From positions 1 through 64,000 of the forward strand of contig PBBL01000058.1 in assembly GCA_002716585.1 (NCBI GenBank): a stretch of DNA of 64,000 nt. Reading direction: 5' to 3'. Below the pieces are notes generated by a model. That model did no database searches. It worked only from the letters and a program-made list of their open reading frames with translations, and had not been told where the DNA came from. Shown piece by piece: positions 45,300 through 54,423 of the stretch. Each line of letters opens with the position of its first letter. The first letter of the stretch is position 1. Source of the DNA: Myxococcales bacterium (lineage in GTDB: Bacteria > Myxococcota_A > Bradymonadia > Bradymonadales > GCA-2716585). The translations under genes and the position numbers were made by a program.

Positions 45300-46748
45300 T
45301 CACGCGCGGAGCTGAACCAGGCGGCTCGCCTGGTTGGGCCACCCCGCCGTGGGGAGGTTGAAGATGATGGAGAGGAAGTCGCTGGCCGAGCCCTTCCGCA
45401 GCGCCTTGCGGTGCTGGTAGACCTTGCGCAGCATCCTCAGGTGCCCGGGGGGCAGCCCCCGCACCATGCGCAGCAACCACGCGTGGCGCTCGATCGCCGC
45501 GATCTGACGCTCCGTCACCGGCTCTCGCCGCCACGGCCCCCCGGCGCTGCGCTCGGGCAGCGCGCCGCACTCGTGCAGCGCGACCACCAGCGTCCTCAAG
45601 TAGGCCTCGGCGGGCTCCAGCCCCGTCACCATGCGCTGCGCCAGCGCCAACGCGTCGCGCTTGCTCGCCTTCGCCAACACCGCCCGCGCCGTGCTCTGGG
45701 TCGGCTCCGCCATCCCCTGGAGCACCGCGTCCTGGGTCAAGCGGTGCTCCGCGAACAGGTCGTTCGGATCGAAGATCACCGCCCGCTCCTTGCCCGGCGC
45801 CGCGCGCAGCACGCGCCCGACCTCCTGCGTGAAGCGCACCGAGGAGCGCACCGGGCGCCTCAAGCACAGCCACCGCAGCCACGGCAGGTCGATCCCCTCC
45901 TGCAACAGCGACACGTGCACCAGCGCGCGGATCACGCCCCGCTCCAGCATCATCATCAGCTCCACGTCGCGCCCATCCGGGAGTCGGGAGTGGATCGCCG
46001 CCGCCGGGATCCCCGCGTCGCACATCTTGCGGGCGAACTGCTCCGCGTCCCGAATCGACGACGCCGACACCACCCCCGGACCCTCCGCCGTCTGAAGCAT
46101 CTCCAGGCACGCCTCGTCCGTCGTGACCTCCTCCCCCGTCCAGGGCACGATCTCCCAGGGGACGACCACGCCCTCCTCGATCGCCTCCGCCGGGCCGTAC
46201 CGGTAGATCAGCCGCTCCCACAGCGACAGCTCCTCGGTTCGGCGCCCGCGCCAGGGCGTCGCCGTGAACCCGATCGAGCGCTCGGGGTGCAGCATGTCGT
46301 GCGCCGCCTTGATCTGGTTGCACTCCGTGCGGTGCACCTCGTCCGAGATCCACAGCGCGCACCGGCGCCCGCCCCACCCCTTCAGCTCCATGGCCAGCCG
46401 CGGCGCCGACGGCGAACACACCACGATCACCGGGGCGTGGATGTTCTTCGCCCGACCGTAATAGCGGCCCACGTTCGCCAACCCGAGGCGCGCCGCCAGC
46501 GCCGCCGCCAGCTGCTCCACCAGGCGCTGCGTCGGCGTCGTGATGATGACGTGCTCCCCCTCCTCCAGCACCGCCGAGCGCACCAGCTCCGCGATCAGGA
46601 AGGTCTTGCCCGAACCCATCACCGCCTGCACCACGACGGGGCGCTTCGCCCCCAGCTCCGCGATCGCGATCGGCAGGCACGCCGCCTGCCACCGCCTCGG
46701 GGGGTGCTCCGCCCCCTCCCAGTGCTCGCTCACATCACGCCACTTCAT
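45300..46748 (-). CDS. SF2 DEAD/DEAH-box-like helicase
   Basis: A 482-residue helicase. Walker A is QAVMGSGKTFL; motif II is a DEVH box (ISDEVHR); motif III is GFTATPWRG; the C-terminal helicase half has ALVHVSLLQEGIDLPWLRWLC and QEVGRVLRA. The C-terminal 110 residues have no clear family. The start at 46748 follows GAGGTGTGTTC. It is 90 bases downstream of the membrane-anchored GrpE gene on the same strand. Phage- and plasmid-type restriction helicases have this layout, but no nuclease domain is visible. Confidence 0.85.
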   Translation of the reverse strand: MKWRDVSEHWEGAEHPPRRWQAACLPIAIAELGAKRPVVVQAVMGSGKTFLIAELVRSAVLEEGEHVIITTPTQRLVEQLAAALAARLGLANVGRYYGRAKNIHAPVIVVCSPSAPRLAMELKGWGGRRCALWISDEVHRTECNQIKAAHDMLHPERSIGFTATPWRGRRTEELSLWERLIYRYGPAEAIEEGVVVPWEIVPWTGEEVTTDEACLEMLQTAEGPGVVSASSIRDAEQFARKMCDAGIPAAAIHSRLPDGRDVELMMMLERGVIRALVHVSLLQEGIDLPWLRWLCLRRPVRSSVRFTQEVGRVLRAAPGKERAVIFDPNDLFAEHRLTQDAVLQGMAEPTQSTARAVLAKASKRDALALAQRMVTGLEPAEAYLRTLVVALHECGALPERSAGGPWRREPVTERQIAAIERHAWLLRMVRGLPPGHLRMLRKVYQHRKALRKGSASDFLSIIFNLPTAGWPNQASRLVQLRA

Positions 46749-46838
46749 GAACACACCTCGCTCAGGTTCCATGGCCCACCCGGGCCAAAACACCTGAACA
46801 AGATAACAGAACACAAGACGCATGTACAGTGCCCATGT

Positions 46839-47474
46839 TCAGTCTGCTGCGCTCACGACCTCCTGGTGCGGCTCGGGCTGATGCTGAACGTCATCGGGGT
46901 CGTCGTCGAGCGGCTCATCGGCCACACGCTCGCCGCGCCGCACCACGACCTCGGCGGCCTTGAGGAGGCGGTCGTGTAGGGTCCACCCGGCGCGGCCCAC
47001 CTGCGCGATCTCCAACGCGCCCTCCTCGGAGCCGCCTGGGAGCATGCCGACGCTCTCGTGGACGCGGGGGTCAAAGGGCTCTCCGGCGGCGGGTCGGATG
47101 GGCTGGAGGCCGCTCTGGGAGAACGCGCTCTCAAGGAGGCGGTGCACGAGCCCCACCCCTTCGCGGTAGGAGCTCAGGTCCCCGTCCGAGGCGAGCGCTC
47201 GGGCGAGCGCGTCCTCCACGGGGAGGAGGCGCTGGGCGAACGCCTCGTTGGCGAACTGCGCCGTGGACTCCGCGTCTCGGACGCGGCGCCTGGCGGTCGC
47301 CTCCGCCTCGTCAAGCCTGCCCTCCACCTCCTCGGCGGAGGCGCGGCTCTCGGAGAGCCGTCGCCCCAGGTCGATGGCCGCGCGTCGGGCCTCGGAGAGC
47401 TTCCAGGCGGACCAGGCCCACCCCGCCGCGGCTACCGCGGCGACCACCCAGCCGAGGATCGCAGTGTCTGACAT
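46839..47474 (-). CDS. Membrane-anchored GrpE-like nucleotide exchange factor
   Basis: A 211-residue protein. The first 27 residues are one membrane segment (ILGWVVAAVAAAGWAWSAW). A coiled coil follows (EARRAAIDLGRRLSESRASAEEVEGRLDEAEA). Then the GrpE body: FANEAFAQRLLPVEDALARAL, VHRLLESAFSQSGLQPI, EPFDPRVHESVGMLPGG and WTLHDRLLKAAEVVVRR correspond to canonical GrpE (LLPVLDNLERAL, FDPNLHEAV, LxxRVLRPAMVVV). Normal GrpE is cytosolic and serves DnaK. This one should face the cytoplasm from the membrane and act on a partner there. The acidic tail is extra. The start at 47474 is 106 bases from the divergent KAP gene. Confidence 0.85.
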   Translation of the reverse strand: MSDTAILGWVVAAVAAAGWAWSAWKLSEARRAAIDLGRRLSESRASAEEVEGRLDEAEATARRRVRDAESTAQFANEAFAQRLLPVEDALARALASDGDLSSYREGVGLVHRLLESAFSQSGLQPIRPAAGEPFDPRVHESVGMLPGGSEEGALEIAQVGRAGWTLHDRLLKAAEVVVRRGERVADEPLDDDPDDVQHQPEPHQEVVSAAD

Positions 47475-47511
47475 GTGTGCCCCCAGTTCTTCTGGCGTCT
47501 TGCAGCCACAA

Positions 47512-47536
47512 CCGGGTTCGTATACACCGAACCCGG
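47512..47536. promoter_or_regulatory. Perfect operator-like palindrome between divergent genes
   Basis: CCGGGTTCG (47512-47520) and CGAACCCGG (47528-47536) are perfect 9-base arms around the 7-base centre TATACAC. The centre holds TATACA, which could be a minus-10 box for the KAP gene. It lies 38 bases before the GrpE-like start and 44 bases before the KAP start. This is the layout of a dimeric regulator acting on both promoters. Confidence 0.65.
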
Positions 47537-47579
47537 CCTCATGGACCGTTGCCATGGGCATGCCTGAAGGGAGGAGGAG

Positions 47580-48953
47580 ATGTCCAGCCCCACACAACCC
47601 AGGTTCCTCATTGACCTGGAGGTCCAGGACCTGAACACCGTGGACCACACGTCGTTGGCCCACAGCATCCGTCGCGGGATCGAGTTGGCGCCGCCGCCGT
47701 TCCGGATCGCGCTGTTTGGCCCCTGGGGCAGCGGCAAGTCCACGATCCTGCACATGCTCCAGGAGCAGCTTCAGGAGTCCGAGGGCGACGACACCCACGA
47801 CGGCCCCTACCTCAAGACGGTGTGGTTCAACCCCTGGGAGCATGAGTCCAACACCAACCTGATGCAGAGCCTCGTCGCCCTGCTGACCGCCGAGATCCCC
47901 GACGGGCTGCGGTACAGCCGCAAGGGCTCGCGGGTCATCCACCGGGTGACCCGCGCGGGCGACTGGATCGGGCAGCGCTGGGAGGAGCGCTCCATCGTCG
48001 TGAGCGACGCCCGCGCCCTCCCGCGCTCCTCGGAGCTGCTCAACCCCGAGCAGGACGACGACATCGCTCAGGTGTCGGCCATGCGTGAGGCGTTTCGGCG
48101 CTTCGTCGACTTCACGCTGGTGCACGGCCCCAAGCACCAGACCAAGCGCCTCGTCGTGTTCATCGACGACCTCGACAAGTGCCGCCCGATCAACGTCCTC
48201 AACCTGCTCGAAGGGCTCAAGCTGGCGTTCGCGCGGCAGACCAACATCGTGCTCGTCTTCGCGCTGGACCGCGAGGTCCTCTGCAACGCCGTTGAGCTGA
48301 AGTATGGGCGCCGCACCAACTTCGACGCCGACAAGTACATCGAGAAGATCTTCGAGTTCAACTACGACGTCCCCTCCATCGCCATACGCCACGTCAAGCC
48401 CCTGATCCGCGAGCTGTACGACCGCGCCCGGCTGAGCGAGCTGGCGGGCACCGCCCAGCAGGCCAACCTCGACATGGAGGCGATCGGCGAGGTCCTGGGG
48501 CAACCGGGGATCGACCTGAACCCGAGGAAGATCAAGAGGATATTCAACAAGTTCATCTGGTTCTTCGCATCCCGGGGCGCCCTGGAGGAGAACGCCGAGG
48601 AGCGACCGGAGCCCGACCCCGACCCGGAGATGGAGGCCACCGTCTACTGGCTGACGTGGCTGCTGACCGGGGAGTGCTGGCGCGAGTTCCGCAAGATGAC
48701 GAACCGCCACGGCGAAGCGGCGCTCGCGGAGCTGTGCAACCGGGTGACGGGCAACCCGATCTACCCACACTCCAACCAGCAGGTCCGCCAGGAGTTCGAC
48801 GCGTTGCCAGGCAGCGAGAGCCTGTTGGAGTACTACCGCGGGATCTTCAACGTCAGCCGCGGGGCACACCTGCCCCAGATCCAGGAGCTGATGAAGACCC
48901 GCGTCACGGAGCTGGCCCGGATCGACCGGATCTTGAGGCTCCACGGAATTTGA
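47580..48953 (+). CDS. KAP-family P-loop NTPase
   Basis: A 457-residue STAND-like NTPase. Walker A is LFGPWGSGKSTIL; the KAP hallmark LKTVWFNPWEHESNTN follows; Walker B is VVFIDDLDKCRP; sensor region is FALDREVLCNAVE. KAP NTPases usually have two membrane helices inserted between Walker A and B; none is seen here, so this is a soluble form. Known members act in phage exclusion (PifA) or membrane signalling. The start has a very strong GGAGGAGG. It is divergent from the membrane-GrpE across the palindrome. The gene downstream starts 10 bases after its stop and is unrelated by sequence. Confidence 0.88.
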   Translation: MSSPTQPRFLIDLEVQDLNTVDHTSLAHSIRRGIELAPPPFRIALFGPWGSGKSTILHMLQEQLQESEGDDTHDGPYLKTVWFNPWEHESNTNLMQSLVALLTAEIPDGLRYSRKGSRVIHRVTRAGDWIGQRWEERSIVVSDARALPRSSELLNPEQDDDIAQVSAMREAFRRFVDFTLVHGPKHQTKRLVVFIDDLDKCRPINVLNLLEGLKLAFARQTNIVLVFALDREVLCNAVELKYGRRTNFDADKYIEKIFEFNYDVPSIAIRHVKPLIRELYDRARLSELAGTAQQANLDMEAIGEVLGQPGIDLNPRKIKRIFNKFIWFFASRGALEENAEERPEPDPDPEMEATVYWLTWLLTGECWREFRKMTNRHGEAALAELCNRVTGNPIYPHSNQQVRQEFDALPGSESLLEYYRGIFNVSRGAHLPQIQELMKTRVTELARIDRILRLHGI

Positions 48954-48963
48954 GCGCGCGCCG

Positions 48964-50376
48964 ATGCACTTCCTCTCCATGGACCGGCCACACCTGACCA
49001 GCACCTTCGCCCTCCTCACCCTCCTCACCTCACTGAACGCGGCGGGCTGCGGAACGACACCGACGCGCGTCCCCCCGCTGAGCGCCCGCGTCGGGCAGGC
49101 GCTCGACGACGGCTGGTCCATCGACCTCTCGCGCGAAGGCTACGAGGGGTGGAGCGTCTACGCCCCGGAGGGCCCCTGCGTCGTCGTCACCGCGCGTACG
49201 ACGAGCGCCCACGCCGAGGCGACGCGCCCGAGGCGCTCGTTCGCCTGCTACGACCCGCTGTCCGGCGAGCCGCGATGGAGCTACGAGCACCCCGTCTCGG
49301 AGGGGTTCACCTGGGAGCGGGTGCTGTTCACCCCGGAGCGGCTGATCTACGTCCGCCCCGACCTGGCGTTCGGCGTCTCGCTCTCATCCGGTAAGCTGAT
49401 CTGGGAGCTGGACGATCAGATCGGGCGCGAGTTTCAGCGGAGCGCCGCGCTGTTCGACGACCTCCTGATCCTCGACCTGGCCCACGAGGTCCTGGTCGTC
49501 CTCGACGCCAACCAGGGGACCTGGGTCCGGGGGGTCTCCCTCGGCGGCGGGCAGCTCCAGGTCGTGCTCCCTGGCCCAGCGGGGCCGCTCGCGGTGATGA
49601 CGCGGGTCGCGGAGCTGTTCGAGGAGGGCGAGACGCACCTGCTCGAAGGGTTCAACGTCCTCGGCCCGGGCGGCGAGCAGCCCGCCCCGCCGCGCGCCGA
49701 GCCGAATCCGCTGTGGAGCGTGGAGATCTCCGACGGGGACCACAAGCTCCACGTGGTGGGCGACACCCTGGTCGGCTTCCTCGGCGAGGGCCACCTCCAC
49801 GTGCTCGACCCGAGCGACGGCGAGACCCTGCACGACCTTGACCTGGAGCAGAAGTTTCGGCTCGTCGCCGGAGGCGTCGGCAAGGCCCCAGCCTCCGCCC
49901 CCGCCACGAGCACGACCCCGCTCACCCCGACGCAGATCCTTCAGAACGCGCGCCGCCCCGACCCACCCGAGCTGGGCAACCTCAAAAACGGTCGCCTGGA
50001 GCTTCAGGGCGCCCCGCGGTGGATCCTGACGCAAGGCCCCCGGCAGGGGATCGCCATGACCCTCGTCGAGGTGAACGCCTACGACCCCCGCACGCTGGAG
50101 CGGCGCTGGAGGGCGACGCTGCCCTGGTCGGCGACATCGCGCCAACAGACGCGACGCTCCGAGCTGGACGCGCTGTTCCTCGCCAACCCGCAACAAGCCG
50201 CGCTGCTCGACGCGGCCACGGGGCAGGTGCTCTGGTCCGACGACCTGAACGCCGAAGATGGCCCCTGGCTCGGGATCGACACCAACGGAGCGGCCCTCTA
50301 CACCCTTCACCAGGAGGACACCGTGGTGCGGCTGCGGGCTCGCCCCCTCTCCCACCGCGCCGGGGACCACCCATGA
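48964..50376 (+). CDS. PQQ-type beta-propeller lipoprotein
   Basis: A 470-residue lipoprotein (NAAGC lipobox near residue 29). It has repeated blades of the quinoprotein type: FACYDPLSGEPRWSYE, FGVSLSSGKLIWELDD, LLILDLAHEVLVVLDANQGTW, LFLANPQQAALLDAATGQVLW. No PQQ-binding residues can be judged. It may be a BamB-like or surface scaffold. Its stop overlaps the start of the next gene (ATGA). Confidence 0.82.
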   Translation: MHFLSMDRPHLTSTFALLTLLTSLNAAGCGTTPTRVPPLSARVGQALDDGWSIDLSREGYEGWSVYAPEGPCVVVTARTTSAHAEATRPRRSFACYDPLSGEPRWSYEHPVSEGFTWERVLFTPERLIYVRPDLAFGVSLSSGKLIWELDDQIGREFQRSAALFDDLLILDLAHEVLVVLDANQGTWVRGVSLGGGQLQVVLPGPAGPLAVMTRVAELFEEGETHLLEGFNVLGPGGEQPAPPRAEPNPLWSVEISDGDHKLHVVGDTLVGFLGEGHLHVLDPSDGETLHDLDLEQKFRLVAGGVGKAPASAPATSTTPLTPTQILQNARRPDPPELGNLKNGRLELQGAPRWILTQGPRQGIAMTLVEVNAYDPRTLERRWRATLPWSATSRQQTRRSELDALFLANPQQAALLDAATGQVLWSDDLNAEDGPWLGIDTNGAALYTLHQEDTVVRLRARPLSHRAGDHP

Positions 50377-52094
50377 CGCTCCTCAAACGCCTCCTCCCCG
50401 GCCTCGCGTTGTTGGCGCTCACGGCCACGTTCGCGGGCGCGCTCTCCTCCTACCCCAGCGCGCTGAACCGCCTGGAGCCCGAAGCCACCCTCGGGCAAAA
50501 CGAACGCCCCGTCACCCCCCCGGCCGCCTCGCCACAGGCCCGCCCTGAGCGGGTGGTGCTGGTCGTGCTCGACGGCCTGCGGCTGGACACGAGCCGGACG
50601 CTCCCCTACCTCAACGGGCTACGCCTCAAGGGCGTGGACGCGATCGCCGAGGCCCCCCTCCCCAGCTTCTCCAAGCCCGGTTACGCCGCCATGGGCGCTG
50701 GCGTCACCCCCTGGCGCTCCGGGGTGCGCACCAACGCCCACTCCGAGCCCATCCCCGTCGACACCGTGTTCGCCCGCGCCCGCGCCGCGGGCCTTCACCT
50801 CGTCGGGGCCGCCAACCACCCCTATTGGCCTGAACTCTTCAAGGATCAGTTCGTGCGCTGGTGGTGGGTCCCCCCGACCTCCTCCAGCGCCGAGGTCGAT
50901 CGCGCCGCCCGCGACATCCTCAACGAGCGGGGCGCGCTGACCGTGCTGCACTTCGTGGACATCGACGCGGCTGGACACGCCGAGGGCGTCAGCGGCGCCT
51001 ACACGCGCGCCGCGACCTCGCTCGACGCGCGCCTCAAGCAGCTGCTCGCCCCCCTCGACCTGACGCGGGACCTCATCCTCGTGACCTCCGACCACGGTCA
51101 CGTCCAGCGCGGCGGCCACGGAGGCCCCGAGCCCGAGGTCGTCCAGGTGCCGCTCATCATGGCGGGCCGCGGCGTGACCCCGGGGACACACGCCGAGGTG
51201 GGCTCGCTCGCCAGGCTCGCCCCGACGCTCTCGGTCGTGCTCAGCGTCGAGTACCCCCGCGCCCTCTCCAGCGAGCCGCTGGACTCGCTCCTGGACCCCG
51301 AGGTGTTCGGCGACGCCTACCTCAAGGCGCGTCGTCAGGAGTGGATCGCGCACCGCGCCTCCTACGAACGCATGTGGCTCCACCGCACCCTTGAAAAATG
51401 GACCACGGAGGGCTGGAACGGTGAGCGCATCGGCAACGACGTCTCCAAGGCGACCGAGGTCGCGGACGACGCCGATCTGAGTGACTTGATCGCCGCCCGC
51501 GACCGGACCCTCCTGGAGATCGAGCGGGATCGCCGCGTCGGCCGCACCCCGCTCGTCGCCCTGCTCCTGGTCGGGCTCCTCCTGGTGCTCTCCGTGGGGC
51601 TCCTGTTCGGCTACCGACTCCTGCCGCTGCTCACCCTCCCCACGTTCGGCGGGGCGTTGACGGGTGGGCTGCTCGCGCTGGACGTGCCGCTGTCCTTCAG
51701 CGCGGTCAGCAGCCGCGAGGCCTTCCTGATCACCGTGGGCGTGACGGCGCTCCTCGCCGCGCTCCTGCACCTCGCGTCGCTGGAGGCGCTCTTGAGGACG
51801 ACGCGCGCCCCCCATCGACGTGAGGCGAGGCGGTTCCACGCGGCGTTCGCCGCGCTGTGCTACCTGACGGTGATCCCACTGGTGTGGCTCCTCGCGGGTT
51901 ACCACCAGGACGCCCCGCTGCCCTCGCCGTCGGTCATGTTCGCCCCGATGTGGCTCGGCCCGGCCGCGATCGTCTTCGCGACGTTGGCCGCGCTGCTCTG
52001 GTGCGCGGACGCGCTTCGAAAGCCGACGGCGAGCCGACACGCCCAGGAAAGCGGACGTCGGAGTGAAACGCTCTCGCCGCCAACAGCACACTGA
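50373..52094 (+). CDS. Membrane phosphodiesterase/alkaline phosphatase superfamily protein
   Basis: A 573-residue protein. The ATG at 50373 overlaps the previous stop, so translation is coupled. A signal anchor (LLPGLALLALTATFAGAL) is followed by an alkaline phosphatase-type domain: VVLVVLDGLRLDTSRTLPYL (metal Asp, and Thr in place of the usual nucleophile region), FSKPGYAAMGAG, LTVLHFVDIDAAGHAEG, ILVTSDHGHVQRGGHGG. After about residue 395 four or so hydrophobic helices follow (VALLLVGLLLVLSVGLLFGY and others). The fold resembles type I phosphodiesterases and EptA/GPI-ethanolamine transferases. The S/T in PSFSKPG is the likely nucleophile. Lipid or glycan phosphotransfer is possible. Confidence 0.82.
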   Translation: MTLLKRLLPGLALLALTATFAGALSSYPSALNRLEPEATLGQNERPVTPPAASPQARPERVVLVVLDGLRLDTSRTLPYLNGLRLKGVDAIAEAPLPSFSKPGYAAMGAGVTPWRSGVRTNAHSEPIPVDTVFARARAAGLHLVGAANHPYWPELFKDQFVRWWWVPPTSSSAEVDRAARDILNERGALTVLHFVDIDAAGHAEGVSGAYTRAATSLDARLKQLLAPLDLTRDLILVTSDHGHVQRGGHGGPEPEVVQVPLIMAGRGVTPGTHAEVGSLARLAPTLSVVLSVEYPRALSSEPLDSLLDPEVFGDAYLKARRQEWIAHRASYERMWLHRTLEKWTTEGWNGERIGNDVSKATEVADDADLSDLIAARDRTLLEIERDRRVGRTPLVALLLVGLLLVLSVGLLFGYRLLPLLTLPTFGGALTGGLLALDVPLSFSAVSSREAFLITVGVTALLAALLHLASLEALLRTTRAPHRREARRFHAAFAALCYLTVIPLVWLLAGYHQDAPLPSPSVMFAPMWLGPAAIVFATLAALLWCADALRKPTASRHAQESGRRSETLSPPTAH

Positions 52095-52146
52095 GTTCGA
52101 CGACGCAACCCACCGTGGGGGGCGAAGACGCAAGCAGGGTATGCAT

Positions 52147-53352
52147 ATGACACGACACATCGCCATCATCGGCGCCGGCCCGATCGGGCTTGAGGCCGCG
52201 CTCGCCCTTCAGGAGGCCGGGCACGACGTGCAGGTCTACGAGCGCGGCGACCTCGCCGACGCGGTCCGCGGCTGGTCCCACATCACGCTGTTCAGCCCCT
52301 GGGAGCTGAACGTCAGCCCGTTGGGGCTGGAGGCGCTCGCGCGTCAGGGGCTGGAGCCGCCACCGACCGGGGTCTTCCCCACCGGCGCCGAGTACATCGA
52401 GCGCTACCTCACGCCGCTCGCCAACGACGACCGCCTCCAGGGGCGCGTGCACACCCGGACCGAGGTCGCCTCGGTGGGCCGCAAGGGCGTGCTCAAGGGG
52501 GAGCTGATCGCTAGCGACGCGCGCCGAGAGCGACCGTTCCGCCTCCTGCTGCGCGACGCGGACGGCGGCGAGCGCTACGCCCACGCCGACGTGGTGATCG
52601 ACAGCAGCGGCACCTACGGCAACCCCAACGCGCTCGGCGACGCCGGGCTGCCCGCGCTCGGAGAGGGCGCGGCGGCGCGGGCCGGGCGGCTGCTCTACAC
52701 CATCCCGGATCCGCTCGGCGCCGACCGTGACACGTTCGCCGGGCGACACACCCTGGTGGTCGGCGCCGGTTACTCGGCGGTCACGACGCTGCGCGCCCTC
52801 ACCGACCTGGCGCAGGAGGCCGCGGGGACCCGCGTCACCTGGCTCACGCGCAGCGGCGAGCGCCCCTACACCGAACTCCCCGACGATCCGCTCCCGCAGC
52901 GCGACGCGCTCGCGCGCTTCGGCAACCAGCTCGCCAGCGGCCAGGACGACCGGGTCACCTACATCGGCGACAGCCACGTCCAGGCCCTCCAGGTCACCGA
53001 CGACGCCGTCCGCGTCACCTACGAGGCGACCGACGGCGAGCATCACCTCGACGACGTGGAGGTCATCGTCGCCAACGTGGGCTACCGACCGAACACCGAC
53101 CTCTACCGCGAGCTTCAGGTCCACCAGTGCTACGCCTCGGAGGGGCCGATGAAGCTCGCCGCCGCGCTGCTCTCGGCCGCGGGCGGCGGCGGTGACTGCC
53201 TTCAGCAGACCGGCATGGGGCCTGACACGCTGCGCTCGCCGGAGCCCGACTTCTTCATCCTCGGCTCCAAGTCCTATGGACGTGGCTCGGCGTTCTTGAT
53301 CAAGCTGGGGTTGGAGCAGATCCAGGACGTCTTGACGCTGTTGGAGGCGTAG
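52147..53352 (+). CDS. FAD-dependent oxidoreductase
   Basis: A 401-residue flavoprotein. The N-terminal FAD site is IAIIGAGPIGLEAALALQEAGH with the acidic end of beta-2 (VYERGD). A second nucleotide motif is HTLVVGAGYSAVTTLRAL, typical of NADPH binding, as in flavin monooxygenases and thioredoxin reductase-like proteins. The GTYGNP phrase after DVVIDSSG fits the latter. The start at 52147 is favoured because AGGG lies seven bases upstream. It overlaps nothing and converges with the epimerase. Confidence 0.88.
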   Translation: MTRHIAIIGAGPIGLEAALALQEAGHDVQVYERGDLADAVRGWSHITLFSPWELNVSPLGLEALARQGLEPPPTGVFPTGAEYIERYLTPLANDDRLQGRVHTRTEVASVGRKGVLKGELIASDARRERPFRLLLRDADGGERYAHADVVIDSSGTYGNPNALGDAGLPALGEGAAARAGRLLYTIPDPLGADRDTFAGRHTLVVGAGYSAVTTLRALTDLAQEAAGTRVTWLTRSGERPYTELPDDPLPQRDALARFGNQLASGQDDRVTYIGDSHVQALQVTDDAVRVTYEATDGEHHLDDVEVIVANVGYRPNTDLYRELQVHQCYASEGPMKLAAALLSAAGGGGDCLQQTGMGPDTLRSPEPDFFILGSKSYGRGSAFLIKLGLEQIQDVLTLLEA

Positions 53353-53358
53353 GATCCC

Positions 53359-54342
53359 TCAGAGCTGCGTCGCGGCCGTGAGGGTCGCCTCCAGATCATG
53401 GCGCGGAGCGTAGCGCATGTGGGTGCGCGCCCGTGAGTCATCGACCATGCAGACGTACTTGATGTGATCGATCTGCTGGGTCGGGAAGGCGTGCTTCGTT
53501 CGCCACAGCACCCCCTGCAGCCCCCGCAGCAACGGCTCCGGGACAGGCACCGTGCGCTTGCCCGCGAGCTGCAGCAGGCGCGACAGCGGCACCGCGCCCG
53601 GCCCGGCGAGGTTGTAGACGCCGCGGATCCCCGGCTTGAGGGCCAGCTCAATGGCCGACAGCACGTCGTCCCGGTGCACGACCTGCACCATCGGGTCGTA
53701 GCCCAGCACCGTGGGCGAGTAGGGCAGCCTGAGGTAGTTGCTCGCCACGCTGCCCACCTCGCCGAGGATGTGCACCGGGCGCAGGATGACCGTCTCGATC
53801 TCCGGGTGGCGCCAGAAGAAGCTGGAGCAGTACATGTCGATCGCGATCAGGTGCCGCACCCAGTTGGTCCCGGCGTCGGCGCCTCCCATCAAGGGGGCCT
53901 CCTCGGTGAGGAACTGGTCGTTGGTCGGCGCGGCGCCGTAGACGTTGGCGCTCGACAGCATGACCACCTTGCCCACGCCGTGCGCGTGGCACAGATCGAG
54001 CGTCTTGCGGGTCCCCAGGAAGTTGAACTCCTGGTGCTCCCGCGCCGAGCGCCGCGGGTTGTACATGATGTTGAGGTGGATCAGCGCGTCGATCGTGTGC
54101 CGCCGAAAGACGTCCTCGGCCTTACGGCGGCGGACGTCCAGCTGGTAGCACTCGACGTCCTTCGGGAGGGCGTCGCAGGGGCGCCGGTCCAGCCCGATGA
54201 CCTTCACCTTCCGGTGCAGCAGCCGGGCGAGCGCCTGCCCCATGCGCCCGGCGATCCCCGTGATCAGGACCGTCCGGCGGCGCTTACGCCATGAGCGCCA
54301 CTTCGCCTCGGGTTTGCTCGAGGTGCCCTCATCCTGTGTCAT
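53359..54342 (-). CDS. NAD-dependent epimerase/dehydratase
   Basis: A 327-residue extended short-chain dehydrogenase. The NAD site is VLITGIAGRMGQALARLL (GxxGxxG). The acidic end of beta-2 is GLDRRP. The usual active site YxxxK is not obvious where expected; SSANVYGAA is followed by a Thr/Asp-rich stretch and then MYCSS. So its catalytic triad may be altered. The start at 54342 follows AGGGG. It is 81 bases downstream of the acyltransferase gene on the same strand and is likely in its operon. Confidence 0.85.
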   Translation of the reverse strand: MTQDEGTSSKPEAKWRSWRKRRRTVLITGIAGRMGQALARLLHRKVKVIGLDRRPCDALPKDVECYQLDVRRRKAEDVFRRHTIDALIHLNIMYNPRRSAREHQEFNFLGTRKTLDLCHAHGVGKVVMLSSANVYGAAPTNDQFLTEEAPLMGGADAGTNWVRHLIAIDMYCSSFFWRHPEIETVILRPVHILGEVGSVASNYLRLPYSPTVLGYDPMVQVVHRDDVLSAIELALKPGIRGVYNLAGPGAVPLSRLLQLAGKRTVPVPEPLLRGLQGVLWRTKHAFPTQQIDHIKYVCMVDDSRARTHMRYAPRHDLEATLTAATQL

Positions 54343-54423
54343 CGTCAGCCCCTGTGGTGTCGGCTTCGCTCCGTTGATCCGCGCTGTTCTTCGAAGCCAG
54401 CGACCGCTCAACGCGAGCGGGTG

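Noticed and set aside
45300-48953. Known named defence system (Qat, BREX or similar)
   Set aside because: A KAP NTPase and a helicase are present but the other core genes of those systems are not.
47475-49121. Long minus-strand extension upstream of the GrpE-like protein
   Set aside because: The open frame is antisense to the KAP NTPase and has no family signature; only the part from 47474 down matches GrpE and has a start with a signal.
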